Shown here in pieces: positions 1 to 8,712 of a stretch of DNA of 64,000 nt. The notes beneath the pieces were generated by a model. That model saw nothing but the letters and a program-made list of their open reading frames with translations, did not search any database and was not told where the DNA came from. The stretch is taken from NCBI GenBank assembly GCA_965246925.1, contig OZ251994.1, positions 930,001 through 994,000 of the forward strand, written 5' to 3'. Source of the DNA: JANPPS01 sp965246925. Lineage in GTDB: Bacteria; Pseudomonadota; Alphaproteobacteria; Acetobacterales; Acetobacteraceae. The first letter of the stretch is position 1; each line of letters starts with the position of its first letter. The position numbers were made by a program, and so were the translations under genes.

Positions 1-303
1 GCCATACTCCAGCAGCTTCTGCCGGCCGGCCTCCGTCAGCCAGTCCGTGGTCCAGCTGGGTTGCAGCACCAGCTCCACCGCCGCCCCGGGGAAGCCGGCG
101 CGGTCTAGCGCCAGCTCCACCTCGACGGCGATCATGTTCATGGCCGGGCAGCCGGAATAGGTCGGGGTGATGGCCACGTGCGCGCGCCGGTCCGGGCCGA
201 GCGTCACCGAGCGCAGCACGCCGAGGTCGGCGATGGTCAGCACCGGGATCTCCGGGTCGACCACGGACGCCGCCGCGTCCCAGGCGCGCTGCTCGGCGGT
301 CAC
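1..303 (-). CDS. paaD: PaaD, phenylacetyl-CoA epoxidase assembly protein (partial)
   Basis: The reading frame is open to the window edge, so the C-terminus is missing. It starts at a GTG at 303 that overlaps the TGA of paaC (300-302), the usual tight coupling in paa operons. The N-terminal 100 residues show the MIP18/DUF59 fold motif DPEIPVLTIADLGVL followed by TPTYSGCPAM, which holds the conserved cysteine of the family. PaaD is thought to help mature the PaaABCE di-iron epoxidase and is not itself catalytic. Family and operon position agree; only the cysteine-rich C-terminal part cannot be checked here. Confidence 0.9.
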   Translation of the reverse strand, partial: MTAEQRAWDAAASVVDPEIPVLTIADLGVLRSVTLGPDRRAHVAITPTYSGCPAMNMIAVEVELALDRAGFPGAAVELVLQPSWTTDWLTEAGRQKLLEYG

Positions 304-1046
304 CAGGTTGCGCCGGGGAAGCTGCGCGGCAGGTGCTGCATGGTGGCCAGCAGGTGGCCGAGATGCTCGGTATGGCGCCCGGCGCGGCCGCCGCGCTGCA
401 CCCAGTCCGCGGGCCGGGTCAGGGTGGATCGGGCCAGCAGGTCCGTCATGGTCCGCTCCCAAGCCGGGCGGATGCTGGCGGGTTCGGTGCCGATGCCGTC
501 TCCGTCGAACAACTCACCCGCGTAGGGCCAGAGCGCGTCCAGCGCCGCCTGTGCCCGGCGGTGGCTCTCAGGGGTGCCGTCGCCCAGGCGGATCAGCCAC
601 TCGGCGCTGTGCCGCAGGTGATAGGCGCTCTCCTTCTCGGATTTCGCCGCGATGGCCGCGAGCGTCTGGTCCGGGCAGGTCATCATCGCCCGCCAATACG
701 GATCGGCGAAGGCGGAGTATAGCACCTGGCGCACGATGGTATGGGCGAAGTCCCCGTTCGGCTGCTCGACCAGCAGGACGTTCCGGTATTGCGGCGGGTC
801 ACGCAAATAGGCGAGGCCGTCTTCGTCGTGACCGGCGCCTTCGCACTGGGCCGCGTATTGATACAGGGACCGCGCCTGACCGATCAGATCCAGCCCGATA
901 TTGGCCAGTGCCAGTTCTTCTTCCAGCATCGGCGCCCGCCCGGTCCATTCCGACAGGCGGTGCCCCAGCACCAACGCGTCATCCGCCCGGCCCAGGATGA
1001 AGCGCACGAGCGGCGTCTCCTGCAAGGCGATGGAGGTGGTGGCCAT
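300..1046 (-). CDS. paaC: PaaC, phenylacetyl-CoA 1,2-epoxidase structural subunit
   Basis: This 248-residue protein is the non-catalytic ferritin-like subunit that pairs with PaaA in the phenylacetyl-CoA ring-epoxidase complex. The length matches the family norm, and blocks such as EKESAYHLRHSAEWLIRLGDG are characteristic. The ATG at 1046 is chosen because it overlaps the paaB stop by one base; the longer open frame upstream to 1487 only runs through paaB and paaA in another frame. It is the third gene of the minus-strand operon paaA-paaB-paaC-paaD. Confidence 0.93.
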   Translation of the reverse strand: MATTSIALQETPLVRFILGRADDALVLGHRLSEWTGRAPMLEEELALANIGLDLIGQARSLYQYAAQCEGAGHDEDGLAYLRDPPQYRNVLLVEQPNGDFAHTIVRQVLYSAFADPYWRAMMTCPDQTLAAIAAKSEKESAYHLRHSAEWLIRLGDGTPESHRRAQAALDALWPYAGELFDGDGIGTEPASIRPAWERTMTDLLARSTLTRPADWVQRGGRAGRHTEHLGHLLATMQHLPRSFPGATW

Positions 1047-1330
1047 CACATATGGCCGATCTCGTCCGGCACCTCGTAGAAGGTCGGGTGCCGGTAGATC
1101 TTGTCGGCCGCGGGCTCGAACAGCACGGCCTTGTCCGCGGGGTCGGAGGCGGTGATGGCGCTGGAGGGCACGACCCAAACCGACAGGCCCTCGTTCCGGC
1201 GCGTATAGACGTCCCGCGCGGCCTGCAACGCCATGGTCGCGTCGGCGGCGTGTAACGATCCCACGTGCTTGTGCGCGAGGCCGTTGCGGCTGCGGATGAA
1301 AACCTCCCAGATGGGGATGGCGGGGGTCAT
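1046..1330 (-). CDS. paaB: PaaB, phenylacetyl-CoA 1,2-epoxidase subunit
   Basis: This 94-residue protein begins MTPAIPIWEVFIRSRNGLAH, the typical PaaB opening, and ends in DEIGHM. PaaB is the small subunit bridging PaaAC heterodimers in the multicomponent oxygenase that epoxidises the phenylacetyl-CoA ring. Its start overlaps the end of paaA by four bases (ATGA-type overlap at 1327-1330) and its stop overlaps the start of paaC, so the operon is translationally coupled throughout. Confidence 0.93.
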   Translation of the reverse strand: MTPAIPIWEVFIRSRNGLAHKHVGSLHAADATMALQAARDVYTRRNEGLSVWVVPSSAITASDPADKAVLFEPAADKIYRHPTFYEVPDEIGHM

Positions 1331-2301
1331 GCGGCCAGCGCCCGCTGCTTGGCCGCGTGGGCGAGCGCGGCGTCCCGCACCCAGGCGCCATCCTCATGCG
1401 CGGCGTTGCGGGCGGCCAGACGCTCCCGGTTGCACGGCCCCTGCCCGGCCAGCACCTGCTTGAACTCCGCCCAATCGATCTCGCCATAGCGCCAGTGCCC
1501 GTCCGCGTCCTGGGTCATGGCCGGGTCGGGGATGACGAGGCCCAGGTGGTGCGCCTGCGGCACGGTCGCGTCCACGAACTTCTGCCGCAGCTCGTCATTG
1601 CTGAAGCGCTTGATCTTCCACAGCGTGGATTGGTCGCTGTGCTGGCTTTCGCCGTCGGGCGGGCCGAACATCATGAGGCAGGGCCACCACCAGCGGTTCA
1701 GCGCGTCCTGCGCCATGGCGCGCTGCTCCGGCGTGCCTCGGCTGAGCGTCAGCATGATCTCGAAGCCCTGGCGCTGATGGAAGCTCTCTTCCTTGCACAC
1801 TCGCACCATGGCGCGGGCGTAGGGGCCATACGAGCAGCGGCAGAGCGGGATCTGGTTCATGATGGCCGCGCCGTCCACCAGCCAGCCGACCGCACCCATG
1901 TCCGCCCAGGTCAGTGTGGGATAGTTGAAGATCGAGCTATACCGCGCCCGTCCTGCCAGCAGCTGATCCACCAGCTGTTCCCGGCTGGCGCCCAGCGTCT
2001 CGGCGGCAGCGTAGAGATAGAGGCCGTGCCCGCCTTCGTCCTGCACCTTCGCCAGCAGCGCGGCCTTGCGGCGCAAGGACGGGGCTCGGGTGATCCAGTT
2101 GCCCTCCGGCAGCATGCCCACGATCTCGCTATGCGCGTGCTGGCTGATCTGGCGGATGAGGGTGCGGCGATAGGCCTCCGGCATCCAATCGTTCGGCTCG
2201 ATCTTCTCGTCCGCGTCGATCCGCGCCTGGAACTGCGCCAGCCGGGCGGCGTCCTCCAGCATGGGTGTCTTCTCTTGGGTGTTCAGGGCTTGCGTGTACA
2301 T
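1327..2301 (-). CDS. paaA: PaaA, phenylacetyl-CoA 1,2-epoxidase catalytic subunit
   Basis: This 324-residue protein is the oxygenase subunit that holds the di-iron centre of phenylacetyl-CoA epoxidase. Carboxylate/histidine motifs are visible in VQDEGGHGLYLYAA (around residue 92) and CKEESFHQRQGFEIM (around residue 170), the two E-x2-H-type metal-binding elements. The ATG at 2301 is preceded by a strong GGAGG about eight bases upstream. It is the first gene of the operon, and a sigma-70-like promoter lies immediately upstream (see 2323-2364). Confidence 0.95.
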   Translation of the reverse strand: MYTQALNTQEKTPMLEDAARLAQFQARIDADEKIEPNDWMPEAYRRTLIRQISQHAHSEIVGMLPEGNWITRAPSLRRKAALLAKVQDEGGHGLYLYAAAETLGASREQLVDQLLAGRARYSSIFNYPTLTWADMGAVGWLVDGAAIMNQIPLCRCSYGPYARAMVRVCKEESFHQRQGFEIMLTLSRGTPEQRAMAQDALNRWWWPCLMMFGPPDGESQHSDQSTLWKIKRFSNDELRQKFVDATVPQAHHLGLVIPDPAMTQDADGHWRYGEIDWAEFKQVLAGQGPCNRERLAARNAAHEDGAWVRDAALAHAAKQRALAA

Positions 2302-2322
2302 GACCTAACCTCCGCTGTGATT

Positions 2323-2364
2323 TCATATGTTACGGCGCGCCTGATAGTCAAGACATTTTGTAAC
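2323..2364 (-). promoter_or_regulatory. Putative paaA promoter and PaaX-type operator
   Basis: On the minus strand TTGACT (2351-2346) and ATATGA (2328-2323) are separated by 17 bases, a good sigma-70-like pair that would start transcription about 15 bases before paaA. Two inverted GTTAC/GTAAC arms (2329-2333 and 2360-2364), 26 bases apart, flank the -35 box. E. coli PaaX recognises a hyphenated palindrome with a comparable gap, so this is a candidate PaaX operator. The half-site sequence differs from the E. coli one, and the promoter overlaps the last codons of paaX. Assignment is by inference. Confidence 0.5.
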
Positions 2365-3154
2365 GGCTGAACAGTTCGGGCCCAGCTGGTGGAAGTCTCC
2401 CGTCCGGCGTCGTCCCGTGCTGATCGAGCCAGCGTTCCGAGTGCGGCAGGAGTTCCCGATACAGCCGGGCACACAGGTCCCGGGCGCCACCGCCGGGCCA
2501 ATCCGCTGGGCGGAGCGCGTCCGGAATGGCCGGGTCGCGCAAGATCAAGCGGCGGTAATGATGGATCAGCAGCAGCCGGGCGGCCATGGCCTGCTCCTCG
2601 GACAATTCATCCGCCCGAAGCGTGCCAAAGGCGGTAGCAAAACGCGCGTAGCTGTCGGCGAGGCGCTCCGGCGGCCAAGCCAGGGCGGCGGTAGCGCGGA
2701 CCGCATCCAGCCCGGCGCGAACCTCCAGCTGGATGCCCAAGCCCGGCGGCGGAGAGCGTGCAAGAACGTGCACGCCGTGCGCCAACGGGGCCGAGCCGGG
2801 TGGAGCCTCGCCGATCACCAGGCGTAGCACCCCATCCCATGCTGCCCCCCGCGCGGCGTAGATCAGCCCGGCCGCGGCCCGAGCCTCCTGCTCGCGCGCC
2901 AGGCCTAGGCGGTAGAAGCTGTGCCGGCCCGCCCGATGACGCTCGGCCCAGCCATCGGCGACCAGGCGGGACAGGGCGGTCCGCACCACATTGCCACCGA
3001 CGTCGATGGTGTCCAGCAACGTCAAGATCGTCGCCAGCGCTACGGTGCCGCCGCGCGGCAGGATCGCGTCGCCCATAAAGGTCACGATCAACGACCAGCA
3101 GCGCAGCGGCTCGGCCCGCCAATGCTGCAGGATGGGCGAAAGCGGGTCCGTCAA
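2348..3154 (-). CDS. paaX: PaaX, phenylacetate-responsive transcriptional repressor
   Basis: This 268-residue protein is a PaaX-family regulator with an N-terminal winged helix (about residues 30-90, including GGTVALATILTLLDTIDVGG and VRTALSRLVADGW) followed by the PaaX central and C-terminal domains. In other bacteria PaaX represses the paa genes and is released by phenylacetyl-CoA. It sits directly upstream of paaA on the same strand with only 46 bases between, and its last codons contain the paaA promoter region. Its start overlaps the stop of the sulfate-binding protein gene by four bases. Confidence 0.9.
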   Translation of the reverse strand: MTDPLSPILQHWRAEPLRCWSLIVTFMGDAILPRGGTVALATILTLLDTIDVGGNVVRTALSRLVADGWAERHRAGRHSFYRLGLAREQEARAAAGLIYAARGAAWDGVLRLVIGEAPPGSAPLAHGVHVLARSPPPGLGIQLEVRAGLDAVRATAALAWPPERLADSYARFATAFGTLRADELSEEQAMAARLLLIHHYRRLILRDPAIPDALRPADWPGGGARDLCARLYRELLPHSERWLDQHGTTPDGRLPPAGPELFSRYKMS

Positions 3155-4164
3155 CGCCCGGGCTGGTAGATCTGGTCGAACACTCCGCCCTCATCGAAAT
3201 GCACACGCTGAATGTCGTCCCAGCTACCGAATTCGGCGGCGGTGAAGGTGGGGACGGGCGGGAACAGGTCCGGGTGCCGGGCCAGGACGGCAGGGTCGGT
3301 CGGGCGCAGCCAGTGCTTGGCGGCGATCTCCTGCGCGTCTGGCGTGAACAGGAACTTGAGGTAAGCCTCCGCCAGGGCGCGGCTGCCGCGCCGGTCAACG
3401 GTGGCGTCCACGACGGCGACGGGCGGGTCCGCCTCGATACTGATGGACGGCACGACGATCTCGAGCTTGTTCCGCCCGAGTTGGCGCACGGCGAGGTTCG
3501 CGTCATCCTCCCAGGCCAGCAACACGTCTCCCTGGCCGCGCTGGGCGAAGGTCACGGTGCTGCCGCGGGCGCCCGTGTCCAGCACGGGAACGTGTCGGAA
3601 CAGCTCGGCAACATACTCCTGCGCCTTTGTATCACCGCCCAGCGCCCGGCGTGCCCAGCCCCAGGCCGCAAGATAATTCCAGCGGGCTCCGCCGGAGGTC
3701 TTCGGGTTGGGCGTGATCACGCTGATTCCGGGGCGGACGAGGTCGGCCCAGTCATGGATGCCCTTCGGATTGCCGCGGCGGACCACGAACAGGATGGTAG
3801 AGGTGAACGGCACCGACTGGTTCGGCAGCCGCGCGGCCCATCCCGGCGCGACCTTACCACCGCGCTTCTCGATCGCGGCGATATCGGACGGGATGGCCAA
3901 GGTCACGATGTCGGCGTCCAGCCCGTCGATCACCGCGCGGGCTTGCGCGCCCGAGCCGGTGTGGCTTGTCCGGATCGTGACGGACTGTCCAGTCTGGGCC
4001 TGCCATTTTTGAGTGAACGAAGGGTTAATCTCTGCATAGAGTTCCCGTGTCGGATCGTAGGAGGCGTTCAACAGGCTATCGGCAGCGTTTGCCATGGCCG
4101 GGGTGAGCACACCCCACCCGACGCTGAGAGCAAGCCATCGGGCACGGGATTTCTGTCGGATCAT
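3151..4164 (-). CDS. Sulfate ABC transporter substrate-binding protein (Sbp/CysP family)
   Basis: This 337-residue exported protein has an Ala-rich signal peptide with likely cleavage after TPAMANA. Family signatures include NASYDPTRELY near the mature N-terminus, TSHTGSGAQARAVIDGLDAD, and NPKTSGGARWNYLAAWG, the segment that binds the sulfate oxyanion. It should deliver sulfate or thiosulfate to a CysTWA importer, but none of those genes is nearby. It overlaps the start of paaX by four bases, so the two are probably co-translated, an odd pairing. The transporter family is certain, the exact anion less so. Confidence 0.88.
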   Translation of the reverse strand: MIRQKSRARWLALSVGWGVLTPAMANAADSLLNASYDPTRELYAEINPSFTQKWQAQTGQSVTIRTSHTGSGAQARAVIDGLDADIVTLAIPSDIAAIEKRGGKVAPGWAARLPNQSVPFTSTILFVVRRGNPKGIHDWADLVRPGISVITPNPKTSGGARWNYLAAWGWARRALGGDTKAQEYVAELFRHVPVLDTGARGSTVTFAQRGQGDVLLAWEDDANLAVRQLGRNKLEIVVPSISIEADPPVAVVDATVDRRGSRALAEAYLKFLFTPDAQEIAAKHWLRPTDPAVLARHPDLFPPVPTFTAAEFGSWDDIQRVHFDEGGVFDQIYQPGR

Positions 4165-4388
4165 AGATGTCTTCCGATGGTACGCTGAGGTTCACAAAGG
4201 CTTCAAAATGCTTGATCTAGGCTTCTAACTTAGGTCAGGTTTTGTTTTTGACACAGAAATCCGGTTGACTGATTTGTTGCTAACAATCATTAGGATAGCG
4301 CGCTCAATGATAATAGGGGCTTGCTGATCCTGAAATCAGCGGCAAGCCCCGGTTGACCTCAAAGCACGCGCAGGAACCAAGGTTGTCG

Positions 4389-5699
4389 ATGATGCGGAAA
4401 AATCTTGCTTCATGGTCCAAGCTTTCACAGCCTAAGTCATCGCTAGGCCGCCGTGGTTCGGTGTCGCTGATGATGGCGGGAGCGACGATTCCATTAGTCA
4501 TCAGCGTCGGGGTAGGCGTGGACATCGCCCGGCTTGCCATGGCGCAGGTTGCGCTACAGGCTGCCGTGGACGGCGCCGCGTTGGCGGGGGCGAACGTGTA
4601 TAACGGGCCAACCTACAACGGCAACGCGACGAAGCTGGCCACAGATTACTTCGCCAAGTATAATCAGGGTTCGACGGTCGTTGTTCAGACCCCTACGGCC
4701 ACGGCGGCTCCGGGCTCGATGCCAGGTGCGCCGACATCGTATAATGTGACCGTGGCCGCGAAGGGCACGCTGCCGACGACGTTCATGAAGATCGCCGGCT
4801 ACAAGACTATGACGGTCTCGGCCCATGCGGTTGCCGGGCACCCATACTCGCAGCCGACACCCCCCACTTTCACCGCTGGCAGTGCCGCCCTCGGAAAGCC
4901 GCAAAGTTCGGCCTGGGACTGGAACTCGGCCTATGTGTACCCCGTACCGATGGACGCGTCGGGCGTTCATTGGGACAAGCTACCTTCCAACAAGAATGCG
5001 TTCTATGAAGTCGCCAATAACTGCCGTTTGCAGGTCGCTTCGACCTGGACTTCGGCAAGCGATTGCAACGGTAGGTTCGGTGCGGACTGGACTGGTCCTA
5101 CGGGTCCGGTCCCGACGTTCTTGCCTAATCAACCTATCGGCTTCATTCTCATTAACGAACAAGGCGGCCTGCAACCTTACAAAGACGCAAACGGCAAACT
5201 CTATCCAAACGCCTATGGAGCCACGGACAAGAACTTCGCTGTATTCGGGACCGCACCCCTCGCCTCAGGAGCTTCACCCAATTTCTATGCCGATGGTCCT
5301 CAAGCACTCGCGATCATCAACGCGATCTTTCCAACGGCCAAGGCAGTGTCCCAGCCTAAGAATTCATCTGCGAACTACCGGCAACTATCGCCCGGGAACT
5401 GCTCGTTGCTCATCCAGCCCTACGACACGACCCAGCCGCTGCCGTCCGAGCCGCCGAATTCTCTGAAAGGCAAATGTTACGGCGTCGATGACCCGGCATC
5501 TGGCTCACAGTATTCAGGCATGAGCTGCGCTCAGATGAACGGACGCACCTTCATCTATTGGTGGAACGACATGGGCGGCTTCACCGACGACAAAGATTAT
5601 AACGACCTCTCCTACCCCTTCTCCTGCACGCCCTCTACCAGCGGCAACCAGGCCGGCGGATCGCCGCCGGGCGGCACGTCCGTCGCTCTCATCCAGTAA
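4389..5699 (+). CDS. TadG-like pilus assembly protein with Tad domain
   Basis: This protein of about 436 residues is a TadE/TadG-type protein. After a basic leader it has RRGSVSLMMAGATIPLVISV, the conserved Tad-domain membrane anchor, followed by DIARLAMAQVALQAAVDGAALAGA. The rest is a Ser/Thr/Asn-rich extracytoplasmic region with several cysteines. Near the C-terminus YWWNDMGGFTDDKDYNDLSY resembles the acidic DUF4114-type calcium-binding signature. The start could be the ATG at 4389 or 4392, or a TTG at 4353. It leads a three-gene cluster with two TadE-like genes. The rest of a tad locus (ATPase, prepilin) is not in the window. Confidence 0.8.
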   Translation: MMRKNLASWSKLSQPKSSLGRRGSVSLMMAGATIPLVISVGVGVDIARLAMAQVALQAAVDGAALAGANVYNGPTYNGNATKLATDYFAKYNQGSTVVVQTPTATAAPGSMPGAPTSYNVTVAAKGTLPTTFMKIAGYKTMTVSAHAVAGHPYSQPTPPTFTAGSAALGKPQSSAWDWNSAYVYPVPMDASGVHWDKLPSNKNAFYEVANNCRLQVASTWTSASDCNGRFGADWTGPTGPVPTFLPNQPIGFILINEQGGLQPYKDANGKLYPNAYGATDKNFAVFGTAPLASGASPNFYADGPQALAIINAIFPTAKAVSQPKNSSANYRQLSPGNCSLLIQPYDTTQPLPSEPPNSLKGKCYGVDDPASGSQYSGMSCAQMNGRTFIYWWNDMGGFTDDKDYNDLSYPFSCTPSTSGNQAGGSPPGGTSVALIQ

Positions 5700-5700
5700 A

Positions 5701-6228
5701 GTGGCAGCAACACCAACACTGGGTAGCCAGCTTTGGGGTTCGTGGACCGCTCGGGCCCGGGCGTTCCGGCGCGACCGCCGCGCGGCTACGACGCTCGAGT
5801 TCGCGATCCTCGCCGTCCCGTTCATCTTCTGGATCGCCGGGCTCATGATGATCGGCGTGCAGTTCGTCATCACCGTTTGGCTCGATAACGTGGTGCAGAC
5901 CACGGGCCGCAGCCTGACCATCAACCCGGCCAACCGCACCAAGGCCTACGTCGTCAGTCATGTGTGCAACCAGATGAACATCGTCGCTGCGTCCTCCGGC
6001 TGTAGCTCAGGCACGCTGCAGGTGTTCGCCATGAAAGGATCAGGCTTCGGCGCGCTCACCGCGGCGACGCTGACCGGCTCTACCTTGTCGCCGCAATCGT
6101 TCGACGCGGGCGTTGTGGGAGACTACGTGCTGTTGCAGGTCGCCTATACCAGCCCCTTCACGCTCCCCGGCGGATTTGTGCCGAACCTCACCATGGTCGC
6201 GTCCGCGCCGTATCAGAACAACCGATGA
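5701..6228 (+). CDS. TadE family pilus assembly protein
   Basis: This 175-residue protein starts at a GTG two bases after the preceding stop. A basic N-terminus with FRRDRRAATTLEFAILAVPF is the TadE signature, namely an Arg-rich segment, the Glu in the TLEF motif, and a single membrane helix. TadE proteins are pseudopilins of Flp/Tad systems and are processed by the TadV-type prepilin peptidase. Its C-terminus overlaps the start of the next TadE-like gene by four bases, so the three genes form an operon. Confidence 0.82.
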   Translation: MAATPTLGSQLWGSWTARARAFRRDRRAATTLEFAILAVPFIFWIAGLMMIGVQFVITVWLDNVVQTTGRSLTINPANRTKAYVVSHVCNQMNIVAASSGCSSGTLQVFAMKGSGFGALTAATLTGSTLSPQSFDAGVVGDYVLLQVAYTSPFTLPGGFVPNLTMVASAPYQNNR

Positions 6229-6791
6229 AGCGCCGGTCAGACCGCCGGGGCGTCGCCGCGCTCGAGTTCGGATTGTTAGCGCCCCTGCTGGCCGGCCTGA
6301 CAGTCAGTGCGCTCGAGGGCGTTATGCTGCTACGGGGCACCTATCTCCTGGAATACGCCACGCGGCAGATGGCCCTGACCATCGCCCAGCAAAACAACAG
6401 TCCAGTTCTGAAACCTCCTATACTGCAAGATATGTGCAAGGGCGCCAGGCTGGCGCTGCGTTCGTATGATAACGGCACGCTGTCGATGGCCGTCGTGAGC
6501 AGCACGTACGACGGAACGCCCACGAATGCGCCGAAGGGAAAGCACATCGTGTTCGAATATGACGGCGCCTGTCCGGCAAACGCCCCGGCGCTCGGCTTGA
6601 CCACGATCGCGACGGACCTGTTGCAGAACTACGGTGACAACGTCGTTCAGGTAAAGCTGACGATGACGTATAACTCACTGTTCCCGGCGATCTTCGGCAA
6701 CCGAACACTCTCCGCCACTGCGCCGGGCAGTCCAAATGTGGCAGGAGACACCCTCCGCTGCGAACTCTACGACAAGGGTCCGCCGTGCTAA
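6225..6791 (+). CDS. TadE-like pseudopilin
   Basis: This 188-residue protein opens with MKRRSDRRGVAALEFGLLAP, the basic stretch and LEF motif of TadE proteins, then one transmembrane helix and an extracytoplasmic domain with three cysteines towards the C-terminus. ATGA overlap with the preceding gene supports translational coupling. Its stop codon region overlaps by four bases the 3' end of the convergent xylulokinase gene. Confidence 0.8.
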   Translation: MKRRSDRRGVAALEFGLLAPLLAGLTVSALEGVMLLRGTYLLEYATRQMALTIAQQNNSPVLKPPILQDMCKGARLALRSYDNGTLSMAVVSSTYDGTPTNAPKGKHIVFEYDGACPANAPALGLTTIATDLLQNYGDNVVQVKLTMTYNSLFPAIFGNRTLSATAPGSPNVAGDTLRCELYDKGPPC

Positions 6792-8245
6792 TCCGTCCGT
6801 CGCTGTCTCGACTCCCGCTCCAGCGCATATAGCGCACGGAACCGCGTCAGGCGTCCCGTGTCCGTCTCGTGCGGTAATACCGTCTCCGCAGCCGGTGCCG
6901 CCAACGCGTCCCGTCCCCCAGCCAGCATCGCCAGCCGCGCCGCGCCCAACGCCGCCCCAACCACCCCGGTCTGCGGCACCGCGAGCCGCAGGCCCATCGT
7001 GTCCGCCAGTAGCTGCGCCCAGAACCGGCTGCGCGATCCGCCGCCCACCAGCATGGCCTGCTGCATCGTGATCCCCGCCTCCCGCAGCACGTCCAGCCCG
7101 TCCGTCAGCGCAAAGGCCACACCCTCCAGCACCGCATAAACCAGCGCCTCCGCCCCATGGTCCGTCCCCAGGCCCACGAACATTGCCGTCGCGTCCGGAT
7201 CGTTGTGCGGCGTCCGCTCACCCGTGAGATACGGCAGGAACACCGGTGCCCGGCGGCGGAACTCCGGCGTGGCGCACGCCTCGACCCGGGCCAGCAACGC
7301 GTCCAAATCGGGCTCCTTCAGCAGCCCCGCCACCCAGGTCAACGCGGAGGACGCGCTGAGCATCACCGACATGCCATGCCAGCGCCCCGGCACCGCGTGG
7401 CAGAACGCATGGAGCATACGGGCGGGCTGGGCGACCAGCCGGTCGGTCGCGGCGAACACCACGCCCGACGTGCCCAGCGACACGAACCCTGCGCCGGGCG
7501 CCACCGCTCCCATACCGATCGCCGACGCCGCATTATCGCCTGCCCCACCGGCTACGATCACCCGCCCGGCCAGCCCCCACTCCGCCATAACTTCCTGGCG
7601 CACCACGCCCGACACGTCTGAACCCTCTACCAGACGCGGCATGTGCGCCGGGGTTAGGCCGCCGGCCGCCAGCAACTGATCGTCCCAAGCGCGTGCGGCG
7701 ATATCCAGCCATAGAGTGCCGGACGCGTCCGACATGTCGCTCACCCGCTCACCCGTGAGGCACAGCCGGATGTAGTCCTTGGGCAGCAACACCGTGCGCG
7801 TCTGGGCGAACACCGCCGGCTCATGGCGCCGCACCCATAGCAGCTTGGGCGCCGTAAAGCCCGGCATGGCCCGGTTGCTCGCCCGCGCCAGATAGTCCGG
7901 CATCGATGCCTCGAGCATGGCGCACTCGGCAAACGACCGTCCGTCATTCCATAGGATCGCCGGGCGCAGCACTTGGTCCGACGCATCCAGCAGCACCGCG
8001 CCATGCTGCTGCCCGGACAGGCCTATGCCCTGCAGCGCCGCCCAGCCAGCGGGTGCCGTGTGCCGCACCTGCGCCACCGCCGCCTGCGTCGCCGCCCACC
8101 AGGCGGCCGGATCCTGCTCGGACCATAGCGGCTGCGGACGCTGGACCTCGAGCGGCACCGACGCCTCGGCCAGCACCGCCTGCGCATCGTCGATCAGTAG
8201 CGCCTTGATGGACGAAGTCCCGGCGTCGATCCCAAGCCAACTCAT
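6788..8245 (-). CDS. xylB: Xylulokinase
   Basis: This 485-residue FGGY-family kinase phosphorylates D-xylulose formed by polyol dehydrogenases. The phosphate-binding motif is LGIDAGTSSIKALLIDD at the N-terminus, GGAGDNAASAIGMG (around 235-248) holds the probable catalytic Asp, and FLPYLTGERTPHNDPDA and MLVGGGSRSRFWAQLLAD are typical XylB C-terminal blocks. It sits at the end of a minus-strand run with remnants of a xylitol dehydrogenase and a SorC-type regulator, opposite the mannitol dehydrogenase and ABC transporter genes, which together describe a polyol catabolic locus. Confidence 0.92.
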   Translation of the reverse strand: MSWLGIDAGTSSIKALLIDDAQAVLAEASVPLEVQRPQPLWSEQDPAAWWAATQAAVAQVRHTAPAGWAALQGIGLSGQQHGAVLLDASDQVLRPAILWNDGRSFAECAMLEASMPDYLARASNRAMPGFTAPKLLWVRRHEPAVFAQTRTVLLPKDYIRLCLTGERVSDMSDASGTLWLDIAARAWDDQLLAAGGLTPAHMPRLVEGSDVSGVVRQEVMAEWGLAGRVIVAGGAGDNAASAIGMGAVAPGAGFVSLGTSGVVFAATDRLVAQPARMLHAFCHAVPGRWHGMSVMLSASSALTWVAGLLKEPDLDALLARVEACATPEFRRRAPVFLPYLTGERTPHNDPDATAMFVGLGTDHGAEALVYAVLEGVAFALTDGLDVLREAGITMQQAMLVGGGSRSRFWAQLLADTMGLRLAVPQTGVVGAALGAARLAMLAGGRDALAAPAAETVLPHETDTGRLTRFRALYALERESRQRRTD

Positions 8246-8257
8246 CGCGATCCCCTT

Positions 8258-8712
8258 TTAGCCCAGCAAACTTTGCGCCACCGTCTCGTCCGTGACCAGG
8301 CGGCGCACGTAGCCGGCGGTGAGGATCGCGCCGATCACCGGCGCCTTGTTCAGCCCGCCGGACGCCAGGATGGAAGCCGGCACGCACGCAAGGTCCTTGA
8401 GCGCTAGCGCCACCACCCGCCGGTTCAACTCATGCCCGACCGGACGGCCCTGTGCATCGATGAAGGTGCCGAGCAGATCGCCTACCGCTCCGGCCGCCAT
8501 CAGCGCCTCCTGGTGCTCCGCCACCGTTCCGCTGCAAGCCAAGATGGAGTTCGGACCGAGATCCCCGCAGGACACCAGCGCCAGCCGCACCTCCCTCGCC
8601 CGCTGCAGCACGCCCGCCAGTCCTGCATGCGTTAGCAGCAGGTCCCGGCTCGCCTCGGACGGGCAATAGACCGGTGCGGCCAGATGCCAGCACTCGGCCC
8701 CTACCCGGCATG
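8258..8712 (-). pseudogene. SorC/DeoR-type sugar-binding regulator, C-terminal remnant
   Basis: About 148 codons ending at 8258 encode the C-terminal half of a SorC-family sugar-binding domain, from VGAECWHLAAPVYCPSEASR to DETVAQSLLG. The blocks ECWHLAAPV, SCGDLGPNSI and GGLNKAPVIGAILTAGYV are those of the effector-binding domain. The N-terminal DNA-binding part is absent. Instead the sequence joins directly to a truncated xylitol dehydrogenase at about 8703-8712. In related loci this regulator controls the polyol operon, so control here is probably lost or taken over by another protein. Confidence 0.8.

Noticed and set aside
300..1487. A 395-codon minus-strand frame
   Set aside because: Only its last 248 codons are PaaC; the upstream part lies out of frame across paaB and paaA.
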